DNA from: Neorhizobium sp. UBA7851
GTDB lineage: Bacteria; Pseudomonadota; Alphaproteobacteria; Rhizobiales; Rhizobiaceae
Reading direction: 5' to 3'
DNA: 5,687 bases
Assembly (NCBI GenBank): GCA_002500765.1
Contig: DLSX01000064.1
Span: forward strand, 1-5,687
In this document: positions 1 to 5,481 of the stretch, piece after piece
Layout of the letters: every line of letters starts with the position of its first letter
Position numbering within the stretch: the first letter of the stretch is position 1
Program-made: the position numbers and the translations under genes
Notes under the pieces: model-generated
Databases searched by the model: none
What the model saw: only the letters and a program-made list of their open reading frames with translations
Told to the model about the DNA's origin: nothing

Positions 1-1448
1 GCGCACGGGCAGGCAATGATCAGGACCGCGACAGCGTTGACCAGGGCAAAGGTCAGCGCCGGCGACGGACCGAACCAGAACCAGGCGGCAAAGGTGAGAG
101 CCGCAACCGCAAACACCGCCGGTACGAAATACATCGTCACCTTATCGACGATCGCCTGGATCGGCAGCTTGGACCCTTGCGCCTCCTCGACCATGCGGAT
201 GATCTGCGACAGCACGGTGTTGCCGCCGACTGCCGTCGCACGGATCGCAAAGGCGCCCTTCTGGTTCACGGTGCCGGCGACGACCTCACTGCCGTTCTTC
301 TTGGAGACCGGAATTGGCTCGCCAGTGATCATCGACTCGTCAACATAGCTTTCGCCTTCGACCACCTCGCCATCAACGGGAACGCGTTCGCCGGGACGGA
401 CCTCAACGATATCGCCCGACTGCACGGCGTCGATTGCCATGTCGATCGATTTGCCAGCACGTCGCACACGAGCAGTCTTGGCCTGCAGGCCAACGAGACG
501 CTTGATCGCCTCAGAGGTTCGGCCCTTGGCGCGCGCCTCAAGCAGCCTGCCGAGCAGGATCAGCGTAACGATGACGGCTGCCGCCTCGAAATAGACGTTG
601 ACCGTCTGTGAAGGCAAAAAGCCCGGCGAGAAGGTCGCCACCAGCGAGTAGCCGTAGGCGGCAAGCGTGCCGACCGCGACCAGCGAATTCATGTCGGGCG
701 CGAGACGCCAGAGGGCCGGCAGGCCCTTGTCGTAGAAGCGGATGCCGGGAACGAACAGCACGAGTGTCGTCAGCACGAACTGGAGATACCAGCTGTTCTG
801 CATGCCGATTGTCGCAACGATCAGCTCGTGCATACCGGGGATCAGGTGGGATCCCATCTCCAGGATGAACACCGGCGCCGTCAGGACCGCCGCGATGGTG
901 AAATCGCGAGTGAGCTCGCGGCGCTCGGCATCCTTCTTTTCCGCACGATCGTCTGCCTCGCTCTGCCCGCCACCGACGTTGACTGCCGCGACAACCTTGG
1001 CCTCATAGCCGGCATTTTCGATCGCAGCGATGATAGTGGCAGCCTCGGCCGAACCCTGGATGGTGGCCTTCTCGGTGGCGAGATTGACCACGGCATTGGT
1101 GACGCCCGGAATGGCCTTCAAGGCCTTCTCGACGCGACCGACGCAGGACGCGCAGGTCATGCCTTCGATGGCGACTTCAAGCGAAGAGGCCGCTGCAGGC
1201 GCGGTGAAGCTTGCCGGAACGGTATAGCCGACATCTTCGACAGCCTTGACAAGGGTGGCGCGGTCGACGGCAGCGCTGGCAGTGATGCTGGCCTTTTCAG
1301 TCGCCAGATTGACGACAGCGTTCGAGACGCCCGGAATGGCTTTCAGAGCCCTTTCGACGCGACCGACGCAGGACGCGCAAGTCATGCCCTCGATAGGGAG
1401 AGATATTGCTGCGCTGGTTATGTCCGCAGCTCGAACAGGGGCATTCAT
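1..1448 (-). CDS. copA: Cu+-exporting P1B-type ATPase, N-terminal part (cut by left window edge)
   Basis: ATP-driven inner-membrane pump that moves Cu+ from cytosol to periplasm. Reading the minus strand from ATG at 1448 gives 482 uninterrupted codons running off the left edge. Two heavy-metal-binding (HMA) domains come first, with GMTCASC motifs at residues 21-27 (C24, C27) and 96-102 (C99, C102). A charged linker (about 160-182) precedes the membrane segments, which start at about 184. The actuator domain has TGEP at 375-378. The visible part ends exactly after the ion-site motif C480-P481-C482, in an IIACPC context typical of Cu+ pumps. Missing are the DKTGT phosphorylation site, the ATP-binding domain and the last membrane segments, which should lie left of the window; a full protein would be around 830 residues. 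The start is set by AAGGAGG (1454-1460) 5 nt upstream. Rhizobial relatives are called ActP. A silver pump is the main alternative. Confidence 0.96.
   Translation of the reverse strand, partial: MNAPVRAADITSAAISLPIEGMTCASCVGRVERALKAIPGVSNAVVNLATEKASITASAAVDRATLVKAVEDVGYTVPASFTAPAAASSLEVAIEGMTCASCVGRVEKALKAIPGVTNAVVNLATEKATIQGSAEAATIIAAIENAGYEAKVVAAVNVGGGQSEADDRAEKKDAERRELTRDFTIAAVLTAPVFILEMGSHLIPGMHELIVATIGMQNSWYLQFVLTTLVLFVPGIRFYDKGLPALWRLAPDMNSLVAVGTLAAYGYSLVATFSPGFLPSQTVNVYFEAAAVIVTLILLGRLLEARAKGRTSEAIKRLVGLQAKTARVRRAGKSIDMAIDAVQSGDIVEVRPGERVPVDGEVVEGESYVDESMITGEPIPVSKKNGSEVVAGTVNQKGAFAIRATAVGGNTVLSQIIRMVEEAQGSKLPIQAIVDKVTMYFVPAVFAVAALTFAAWFWFGPSPALTFALVNAVAVLIIACPC
1065..1394 (-). repeat. 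Tandem HMA domain duplication inside copA
   Basis: The two metal-binding domains of the ATPase are an in-frame duplication with a period of 225 bp (75 codons). Residues 19-53 (1394-1290) and 94-128 (1169-1065) differ at only two of 35 positions: R33 is K108 and S42 is T117. At DNA level a 26-bp run is identical in both copies (1129-1154 and 1354-1379). Two N-terminal HMA domains are common in this ATPase family, but such close similarity suggests recent duplication or gene conversion. The rest of each domain, towards its C-terminus, has diverged much more. Confidence 0.85.
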
Positions 1449-1453
1449 AGCCG

Positions 1454-1460
1454 CCTCCTT
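1454..1460 (-). promoter_or_regulatory. Ribosome binding site of copA
   Basis: Read on the minus strand this is AAGGAGG, 5 nt before the ATG at 1448. It is a near-perfect Shine-Dalgarno sequence and fixes the start of the ATPase. Confidence 0.85.
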
Positions 1461-1488
1461 TGTGGGTCAGAATTCGAGTTCGGACATA

Positions 1489-1519
1489 CAAATGGTCCTT
1501 CCAACCATGGGAAGGTCAA
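1489..1519 (-). promoter_or_regulatory. CueR/HmrR-type promoter and operator for copA
   Basis: On the minus strand a -35 hexamer TTGACC (1519-1514) is followed by a 19-bp spacer (1513-1495) and a weak -10 hexamer CATTTG (1494-1489). The spacer region contains the dyad CCTTCC-n7-GGAAGG, centred near 1506. This is the known layout of CueR-controlled promoters: an overlong 19-bp spacer with a CCTTCC/GGAAGG dyad, as in E. coli copA and cueO. Cu+-loaded CueR or HmrR distorts the spacer and activates transcription. Transcription should start near 1482, giving a leader of roughly 34 nt. The dyad and the -35 are seen directly; the regulator is inferred. Confidence 0.8.
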
Positions 1520-1545
1520 GAGGCAATCTTCCGACGGACGAGCCC

Positions 1546-1576
1546 TTGACCTTACCACCGTTGGAAGCCCCACCTT
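1546..1576 (+). promoter_or_regulatory. Second, weaker CueR-type promoter and operator for copZ and the DUF305 gene
   Basis: TTGACC at 1546-1551 is followed by 19 bp (1552-1570) and a poor -10 match, CACCTT (1571-1576). The spacer holds a degenerate dyad, CTTaCC-n6-GGAAG, centred near 1559, with the same geometry as the copA operator on the other strand. An extra CTTCC half-site follows at 1574-1578. The start point would be near 1583-1585, about 25 nt before copZ. The dyad is less perfect than its partner, so affinity or induction may differ. Confidence is lower because the -10 element is weak. Confidence 0.6.
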
Positions 1577-1609
1577 CCGATCCATGAGAGCGAACCAAGG
1601 AGACTTCTC

Positions 1610-1813
1610 ATGGAACTCAGAATCGAGGGCATGACCTGCGGCGGTTGCGCCAAGTCTCTCACAAAGGCGATCCAGTCCGTCGATCCCAACGCCCGGATCG
1701 AGACCAATCCGGCCTCTCGCACCGTCAAGGTGGAGACCTCTGCAAGCCAGTCGGCCCTGCAGCAGGTTCTCGAAGAAGCAGGCTATCCGGCAAGCGTAAC
1801 TGAAGGAGTATGA
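1610..1813 (+). CDS. copZ: CopZ-like copper chaperone (single HMA domain)
   Basis: Small cytosolic protein of 67 residues that binds Cu+ and hands it to the CopA ATPase or to the copper sensor. It is a single heavy-metal-associated domain, with the metal motif GMTCGGC at residues 7-13 (C10, C13) close to the N-terminus and a typical closing EEAGYPA near residue 56. Its length matches free-standing CopZ chaperones and it has no signal peptide. The start at 1610 is supported by AAGGAGA (1597-1603), about 6 nt upstream. It lies divergently from copA across a 161-bp control region with CueR-type dyads, and its stop codon is only 2 bp from the next gene start, so the two are surely cotranscribed. 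The motif is GGC rather than the ASC of the CopA domains, so it is not a recent copy of them. A mercury-binding role is possible but unlikely here. Confidence 0.93.
   Translation: MELRIEGMTCGGCAKSLTKAIQSVDPNARIETNPASRTVKVETSASQSALQQVLEEAGYPASVTEGV
1803..1808 (+). promoter_or_regulatory. Ribosome binding site deciding the DUF305 gene start
   Basis: AAGGAG lies inside the last codons of copZ. Two ATGs follow. The one at 1810 is only 1 nt away, too close to be used, while the one at 1816 is at 7 nt, the ideal distance. The start at 1816 is therefore preferred, and it also places a basic residue (K3) directly before the signal-peptide core. The site sits over the copZ stop, so the two genes are probably translationally coupled. 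Confidence 0.8.
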
Positions 1814-1815
1814 CC

Positions 1816-2208
1816 ATGAACAAGCTGACGCCAATTTTCATCGCAGGTGCCCTGGCCGTCAGCGGCGGTCTCGCGCTCGCCCAAAGCCAGATGAACGACG
1901 GCAATGCCATGCCGGGACACAATATGTCCGGCATGGAAATGCCCGCCGACGCGTCGCCATCGACCCAAGCCTACACTGAGGCGATGGACGGCATGATGAA
2001 GAACATGATGGTGCCCTATACCGGCGATGCCGATGTCGACTTCATGCGCGGCATGATCCCCCACCATCAAGGCGCGATCGACATGGCCAAGGTCGCGCTC
2101 GAATACGGCAAGGACCCGGAAGTCCGCAAGCTTGCCGAAGAGGTGATCGCGGCGCAGGAGGCCGAGATCGCCATGATGCAGAAGTGGCTTGGCGATCGCG
2201 GCCAATAG
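1816..2208 (+). CDS. Secreted Met-rich DUF305 protein, likely periplasmic copper binder
   Basis: A 130-residue exported protein. Residues 1-22 form a Sec signal peptide with a hydrophobic stretch from about 5 to 20 and a likely cut after LALA. The next part (26-65) is rich in Met and His (AMPGHNMSGMEM at 31-42). The DUF305 domain follows at about 70-125, with its hallmark FMRGMIPHHQGAIDMA at 76-91, including H83 and H84, and a second helix ending in AEIAMMQKWL. DUF305 proteins have a helical ferritin-like fold and often sit in copper-resistance clusters; some members have been linked to copper binding. A periplasmic copper-buffer role here is inferred from the Met/His content and the position between copZ and the oxidase. 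It follows copZ by 2 bp. A strong hairpin region starts about 10 bp after the stop and may end or stabilise the transcript. Confidence 0.88.
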   Translation: MNKLTPIFIAGALAVSGGLALAQSQMNDGNAMPGHNMSGMEMPADASPSTQAYTEAMDGMMKNMMVPYTGDADVDFMRGMIPHHQGAIDMAKVALEYGKDPEVRKLAEEVIAAQEAEIAMMQKWLGDRGQ

Positions 2209-2218
2209 TCGGCCCTCA

Positions 2219-2264
2219 GTGCCCACGCCGCCACGACATAAAAGGCTCGTGGGGGCGTGGGTGC
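2219..2264 (+). other. Large imperfect hairpin downstream of the DUF305 gene
   Basis: Arms at 2222-2236 and 2247-2261 pair over 15 positions with one mismatch (G2230 opposite G2253), around a 10-nt A-rich loop (2237-2246). Two wobble pairs and G2219-C2264 can extend the stem. No T-run follows directly, so it is not a classic terminator by itself. It could protect the 3' end of the copZ-DUF305 transcript or take part in attenuation with the hairpin that follows. The structure is seen in the sequence; the role is inferred. Confidence 0.75.
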
Positions 2265-2287
2265 GTTGCCGGCAAGCCCCAGTTTTT
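2259..2287 (+). terminator. Possible Rho-independent terminator after copZ-DUF305
   Basis: GGG, GC and TTG (2259-2268, with single-base bulges at T2262 and G2265) can pair with CAAGCCCC (2273-2280) around a CCGG loop. The run TTTTT at 2283-2287 comes 2 nt later. Its 5' side shares 2259-2261 with the right arm of the large hairpin before it, so the two structures compete at that edge. The bulges make it weaker than a canonical terminator, and partial readthrough into the next genes is plausible. Confidence 0.45.
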
Positions 2288-2296
2288 CAGGACGGA

Positions 2297-2313
2297 AACG
2301 AGATCGTCTCGTT
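2297..2313 (+). other. Perfect 7-bp dyad upstream of the Cys-rich protein gene
   Basis: AACGAGA and TCTCGTT flank a 3-nt centre (TCG), 16 bp before the ATG at 2330. It could be a protein-binding operator or a small mRNA hairpin near the translation start. No clear -35/-10 pair is visible around it, so its role is open. Confidence 0.5.
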
Positions 2314-2329
2314 CGATACATCGACGCCC

Positions 2330-2698
2330 ATGCCTCATCGCCTCCTCGCTATCGTGCTGACGGTCTTGTCTCTCTTCGCCGCAACAGCTGCGGCGCCGGT
2401 TCACGCGTCGAGCATGGCAGCGATGGGTCAGGAGATGGAAACGATGCCTCATTCTTCCGTGGCCCTCAGTGCCTGCGAAGCAATGCAGGATTGTCGGGAT
2501 GCTCAAGGGTGCAACGCTGACACTGGCCTTTGCTTTCTCATCTGCGCAGGCCTGAAGATCTGGCTTGTCCACGAGCCTGTCGCGCAGGCCACAATCCTTC
2601 ATGGAGGGATTTGGGTGCTGTCGGAGGCTCCCGGCCTCAAGGGTATCGGCCCTGGACGAACCGATCGTCCGCCCGATGACGGTCTTTCGGAAGTTTAA
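2330..2698 (+). CDS. Small secreted cysteine-rich protein of unknown function
   Basis: I do not recognise a named family. The 122-residue product begins with a clear Sec signal peptide (hydrophobic 5-22, likely cut after VHA at 26). A short Met-rich stretch follows (M29, M32, M36, M39), then five cysteines at 49, 55, 61, 68 and 72. A second hydrophobic part lies at about 87-98, and the tail has a GIGPGRTDRPP segment at 106-115 that recalls the proline/arginine-rich ends of other small exported proteins in metal-resistance clusters. Met and Cys content plus the position between the DUF305 and oxidase genes suggest periplasmic copper binding, which is an inference. The open frame extends upstream to 2189, but that extension overlaps the DUF305 gene and would bury the signal peptide, so 2330 is preferred. 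No good ribosome binding site precedes it, so the start and expression level are uncertain. Confidence 0.6.
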   Translation: MPHRLLAIVLTVLSLFAATAAAPVHASSMAAMGQEMETMPHSSVALSACEAMQDCRDAQGCNADTGLCFLICAGLKIWLVHEPVAQATILHGGIWVLSEAPGLKGIGPGRTDRPPDDGLSEV

Positions 2699-2705
2699 AT
2701 TATGT

Positions 2706-2724
2706 GGCCCGGCACGCACGGGCC
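2706..2724 (+). other. Small hairpin in the leader of the oxidase gene
   Basis: GGCCCG (2706-2711) and CGGGCC (2719-2724) pair perfectly around a 7-nt loop, 8 bp after the preceding stop codon. A short TTTT occurs at 2733-2736, too far away for a convincing terminator. It could be a processing or stabilising stem between the two genes. Confidence 0.4.
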
Positions 2725-2766
2725 GATCCGACTTTTGCGGGAGCAGAGTTCTCCTGGGAGACCGAA

Positions 2767-4236
2767 ATGACATATATTTCAAGACGCGGCTTTCTTGCCG
2801 CCGGCGGTGCAACTTTATCCATGGCAGCGCTTCCTCGATTTGCCTTCGCGCAAAGCGCGATGTCGCTGACGGCGGGAAGCCGCGTGCTCGACATCGATGG
2901 CCGGGCGGCCACGGTGTACGGTCTGGAAGGACCCAAAGGACAGGGATTGTTTCTGAACCCTGGCGAGCGGTTCAGGGTCGACTTGACCAACAGCCTCGAT
3001 GTTCCGACGCTGATCCACTGGCATGGCCAGGTCCCGCCGAACGACCAGGATGGTGTGCCAGACCTGCCCCGTCCCGTGCTGCAGCCGGGCGAGACGCGAT
3101 CTTACAATTATGAACCGCTCGAAGGCACATACTGGATGCACGCGCATATCCCGCTGCACGAGATGAACCTGCTCGCCGCTCCGCTGATCGTCCGCAGCGC
3201 CGAGGACGTCAAGGCCGACCGACAGGAGGTCGTAATGTTCCTCCACGACTTCTCGTTCAAGGCGCCCGAAGAAGTCATGCAGGAAATCACCGGCGGCAGC
3301 GGTGCCGGGCACGACATGAACGCCATGGGCGGTTCGTCGCCTGGAGCGTCGAATGACCATTCCGGCATGCAGATGGGTAACTCCTCCATGTCGATGGACA
3401 TGTCCATGTTGGACGGCATGACCATGGATCTCAATGACTATGATTGGGACGCCTACCTGACCAACGACCGCACCCTTTCCGACCCCGACGTAGTGCGGGT
3501 GGAAAAGGGTGGCCGGATCAAGCTGCGCGTGATCAACGGCGCGGCGGCCACTGTGTTCTGGATCGATACGGGCAAGGTGTCTGCCCGGCTGGTGGCCGTG
3601 GATGGCCATGCGATCCAGCCTCTCGAAGGAAACCGCTTCGGCGTTGCCATGGGCCAACGTCTTGATCTGGAGCTGGACCTTTCAGGTGAGGGCGCGTGGC
3701 CGATGCTGGCGTTGCGTGAAGGCGCAAAAGAACGCACCGGGCTCATCCTCGCCACCGCAGGCGCCGCAGTTGATAAGATTGCCGCACTCGCGGACGAGAA
3801 TTCCCCGGCCTTCGATCGCGATATGGCCCAGGAGCTCAAGCTGCGCGGACTGGAAAGCTTGCCGGCACGCCCTGCGCAGAGCAGTCCCATGGTCATGCTC
3901 GGCGGTTCGATGCAGCCCTATGTCTGGACAATCGACGGCAAGGTCTGGGGCGAGCATACGCCGATCGTCGCGAGGACGGGCGAGCGGGTGGAGATCATGT
4001 TCCATAACACGTCGATGATGGGGCACCCCATGCATCTGCACGGCCATGTCTTTCAGGTCGTGGACATCAACGGCAGACGCATCGAAGGGGCTCGCCGCGA
4101 CACCGTCTATGTGCCGCCGATGGGCATGGTCACGGTTGCCCTCGACGCCGGCGAGGCCGCGCGCTGGATGCTGCATTGCCATCACATGCCGCATCTCCAG
4201 ACCGGCATGATGACCGAATTTGCCGTGTCCGCATGA
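2767..4236 (+). CDS. Tat-exported multicopper oxidase (CueO/PcoA-like cuprous oxidase)
   Basis: A 489-residue three-domain oxidase that probably converts Cu+ to Cu2+ in the periplasm using O2. The N-terminus has a twin-arginine signal, SRRGFLAAGG (5-14), with cleavage near FAFA (25-28), so it would be exported folded. All copper ligands are present: HWHG at 84-87 (H84, H86), HAH at 125-127, HPMHLHGH at 420-427 (H420, H423, H425), and HCHHMPHLQTGM at 470-481 (H470, C471, H472, H476, with M481 as the axial type 1 ligand). A Met-rich insert at 184-220 has ten Met in 37 residues, like the substrate-copper regions of CueO and PcoA/CopA oxidases. The length is nearer CueO (about 516) than PcoA (about 600). 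ATG 2767 is chosen over upstream in-frame starts because GGGAGA (2756-2761) precedes it and the Tat motif follows directly. It lies 68 bp after the Cys-rich protein gene and may share its transcript. Confidence 0.94.
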   Translation: MTYISRRGFLAAGGATLSMAALPRFAFAQSAMSLTAGSRVLDIDGRAATVYGLEGPKGQGLFLNPGERFRVDLTNSLDVPTLIHWHGQVPPNDQDGVPDLPRPVLQPGETRSYNYEPLEGTYWMHAHIPLHEMNLLAAPLIVRSAEDVKADRQEVVMFLHDFSFKAPEEVMQEITGGSGAGHDMNAMGGSSPGASNDHSGMQMGNSSMSMDMSMLDGMTMDLNDYDWDAYLTNDRTLSDPDVVRVEKGGRIKLRVINGAAATVFWIDTGKVSARLVAVDGHAIQPLEGNRFGVAMGQRLDLELDLSGEGAWPMLALREGAKERTGLILATAGAAVDKIAALADENSPAFDRDMAQELKLRGLESLPARPAQSSPMVMLGGSMQPYVWTIDGKVWGEHTPIVARTGERVEIMFHNTSMMGHPMHLHGHVFQVVDINGRRIEGARRDTVYVPPMGMVTVALDAGEAARWMLHCHHMPHLQTGMMTEFAVSA

Positions 4237-4238
4237 CG

Positions 4239-4285
4239 TGGGCCCGGCGCCGGTCCGCCCCGGCCCCGGGGCCTTTCTCTTCTTC
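4239..4285 (+). terminator. Possible terminator after the oxidase gene
   Basis: A very GC-rich stretch begins just after the oxidase stop and contains the perfect palindrome GGCCCCGGGGCC (4262-4273), which can also pair with GGGCCCGG upstream (4240-4247) with a bulge. A pyrimidine tract rich in T (TTTCTCTTCTTCC, 4274-4286) follows. The T-run is interrupted, so termination may be partial. Confidence 0.4.
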
Positions 4286-4416
4286 CCCGTCTTTGCGGCG
4301 GCATTTGGCATCCCGCTCCGCTGCCTTGCGATGCGCGATCCTAAATCGTGCGGGCGCATGTAAAAGTCGAGACCAAAGACGATTCATGGGATTGCCTCAG
4401 TCGAATCCGATCACGT

Positions 4417-4452
4417 TCGACACGCAGATATCTCCATGCCTTAGAATATCTG
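4417..4452 (+). promoter_or_regulatory. Possible promoter with overlapping dyad for the CDF transporter
   Basis: TCGACA (4417-4422, five of six to TTGACA) and TAGAAT (4442-4447, five of six to TATAAT) are separated by 19 bp, the overlong spacing typical of MerR-family targets. An inverted repeat, CAGATAT (4425-4431) and ATATCTG (4446-4452), spans the spacer and -10 element with 14 bp between arms, and the left arm is part of the palindrome AGATATCT (4426-4433). This suggests metal-responsive control of the downstream transporter. It does not match the CueR dyads at 1489-1576, so a different regulator is likely. Only sequence resemblance supports it. Confidence 0.35.
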
Positions 4453-4510
4453 GAACTCGAGTGACTCAGCCGGCCAGTCGAGGCTCTCTCCAATTGTTTT
4501 GTGAGGAAAG

Positions 4511-5446
4511 ATGGCGCAAGGAAACAATACAGCACAGCCGGTTCATGCGGACGGCGAAGGGCACGAGCATGGAACGACGGTAACCGCCGGCAACGAGCGT
4601 CGTATTCTTTATGTCTTCATCTTCACAGCTGGATATGCGGCGGTACAGGCCATCGGCGGCTGGCTATCCGGCTCGCTCGCGCTGATCGCGGATTCCGGAC
4701 ACATGGTGTCCGACGCGGCCGCGCTGCTTCTGGCGCTGATCGCCTATCGCGTGGCGCGCCGTCCCGTGGACTCTACGCGAACCTATGGTTTCCATCGCGT
4801 TCGCGTTCTTGCGGCCCTCGCCAACGGCGCGACCCTCCTTCTTCTCGTGGCCTGGATCACTTGGGAAGCGATCAGCCGCATCAATCAGCCGGTCGAAGTG
4901 CTTGCCGGTCCGATGCTCATCGTCGCGACCGTGGGCCTGCTCGTAAATCTGGCAGGCGCCTGGATCCTCATGCAGGGAACAAAGGGCGACAGCAACCTGC
5001 GGGGAGCGTTCCTGCACGTGGTCGGCGACCTGCTCGGTTCCGTCGGCGCGATCGCTGCGGCCATCGGCATCATGTTGACCGGATGGACGATCCTCGACCC
5101 GATCCTGTCGGTGTTGGTGGCGCTTCTGGTGGTGCGGTCGGCCTGGACACTCGTCAGCGAATCCGTGCGGGTCCTTCTGCAGGCCGTGCCCCGCGGCCTT
5201 GATGCGCGCAAGGTAGAGGCGGAGCTTGCCGAACTCCCGGAGGTCGCAGAGGCCGGACACCTGCATGCCTGGACACTGACCGACGACACAGTCGTGGCCA
5301 CGGTTCATGTGACACCAGCGGCTGGGATCGATCCTCTGAACTTACCGAGCCTCGTCGCAGGTCGCTTGAAACAACGTTACGACATCGACCACGTTACCGT
5401 TCAGATCGATCCGCCTGGCAAGCTCGGCGTAGCCGATACGATCTAA
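4511..5446 (+). CDS. Cation diffusion facilitator transporter (CzcD/ZitB-like)
   Basis: A 311-residue inner-membrane proton/metal antiporter that exports divalent cations from the cytosol. The N-terminal tail holds a short His cluster (H12, H18, H20). Six membrane segments fit at about 32-50, 53-79, 97-116, 131-154, 165-188 and 193-215. The transport-site residues are H64 and D68 in segment 2 (DSGHMVSDA) and H169 and D173 in segment 5 (HVVGD). The HD/HD set is typical of Zn2+ (Cd2+, Co2+) CDF proteins; copper is not a known CDF substrate. The C-terminal cytosolic domain (about 230-302) has GHLHAWTL (249-256) and a closing HVTVQID (294-300). The length is usual for the family. GAGG (4503-4506) lies 4 nt before the ATG. 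It is 274 bp from the oxidase with its own possible promoter, so it is probably a separate unit in a broader metal-resistance region. Zn versus Co/Cd cannot be decided here. Confidence 0.93.
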   Translation: MAQGNNTAQPVHADGEGHEHGTTVTAGNERRILYVFIFTAGYAAVQAIGGWLSGSLALIADSGHMVSDAAALLLALIAYRVARRPVDSTRTYGFHRVRVLAALANGATLLLLVAWITWEAISRINQPVEVLAGPMLIVATVGLLVNLAGAWILMQGTKGDSNLRGAFLHVVGDLLGSVGAIAAAIGIMLTGWTILDPILSVLVALLVVRSAWTLVSESVRVLLQAVPRGLDARKVEAELAELPEVAEAGHLHAWTLTDDTVVATVHVTPAAGIDPLNLPSLVAGRLKQRYDIDHVTVQIDPPGKLGVADTI

Positions 5447-5455
5447 GTCCACGGG

Positions 5456-5481
5456 ACCGCCAAAGGCGCCTCCGCCTCGGT
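5456..5481 (+). terminator. Weak hairpin after the CDF gene
   Basis: AGGCG (5464-5468) and CGCCT (5473-5477) pair around a 4-nt loop, and ACCG (5456-5459) can pair with CGGT (5478-5481) across a 4-nt bulge. It begins 9 bp after the stop codon. Only TGTTT follows, so it is at best a weak terminator. Confidence 0.25.

Noticed and set aside
828..1634. Plus-strand open frame of 268 codons
   Set aside because: It lies opposite the copA frame, which has clear HMA and P-type ATPase motifs. The translated product shows no known motif and is the usual antisense frame of a GC-rich gene; it also crosses the divergent promoter region.
2189..2329. Upstream extension of the Cys-rich protein frame
   Set aside because: The extension overlaps the DUF305 gene end and the hairpin region and would place 47 unrelated residues before a clear signal peptide.
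2815..3657. Minus-strand open frame of 280 codons
   Set aside because: It is antisense to the multicopper oxidase, is His/Arg-rich as expected from complementing such a gene, and has no motif or ribosome binding site of its own.
4501..5202. Plus-strand frame of 233 codons overlapping the CDF gene
   Set aside because: It is a shifted frame of the CDF transporter, giving an Arg/Gly-rich product without membrane segments; the CDF frame has all family residues.
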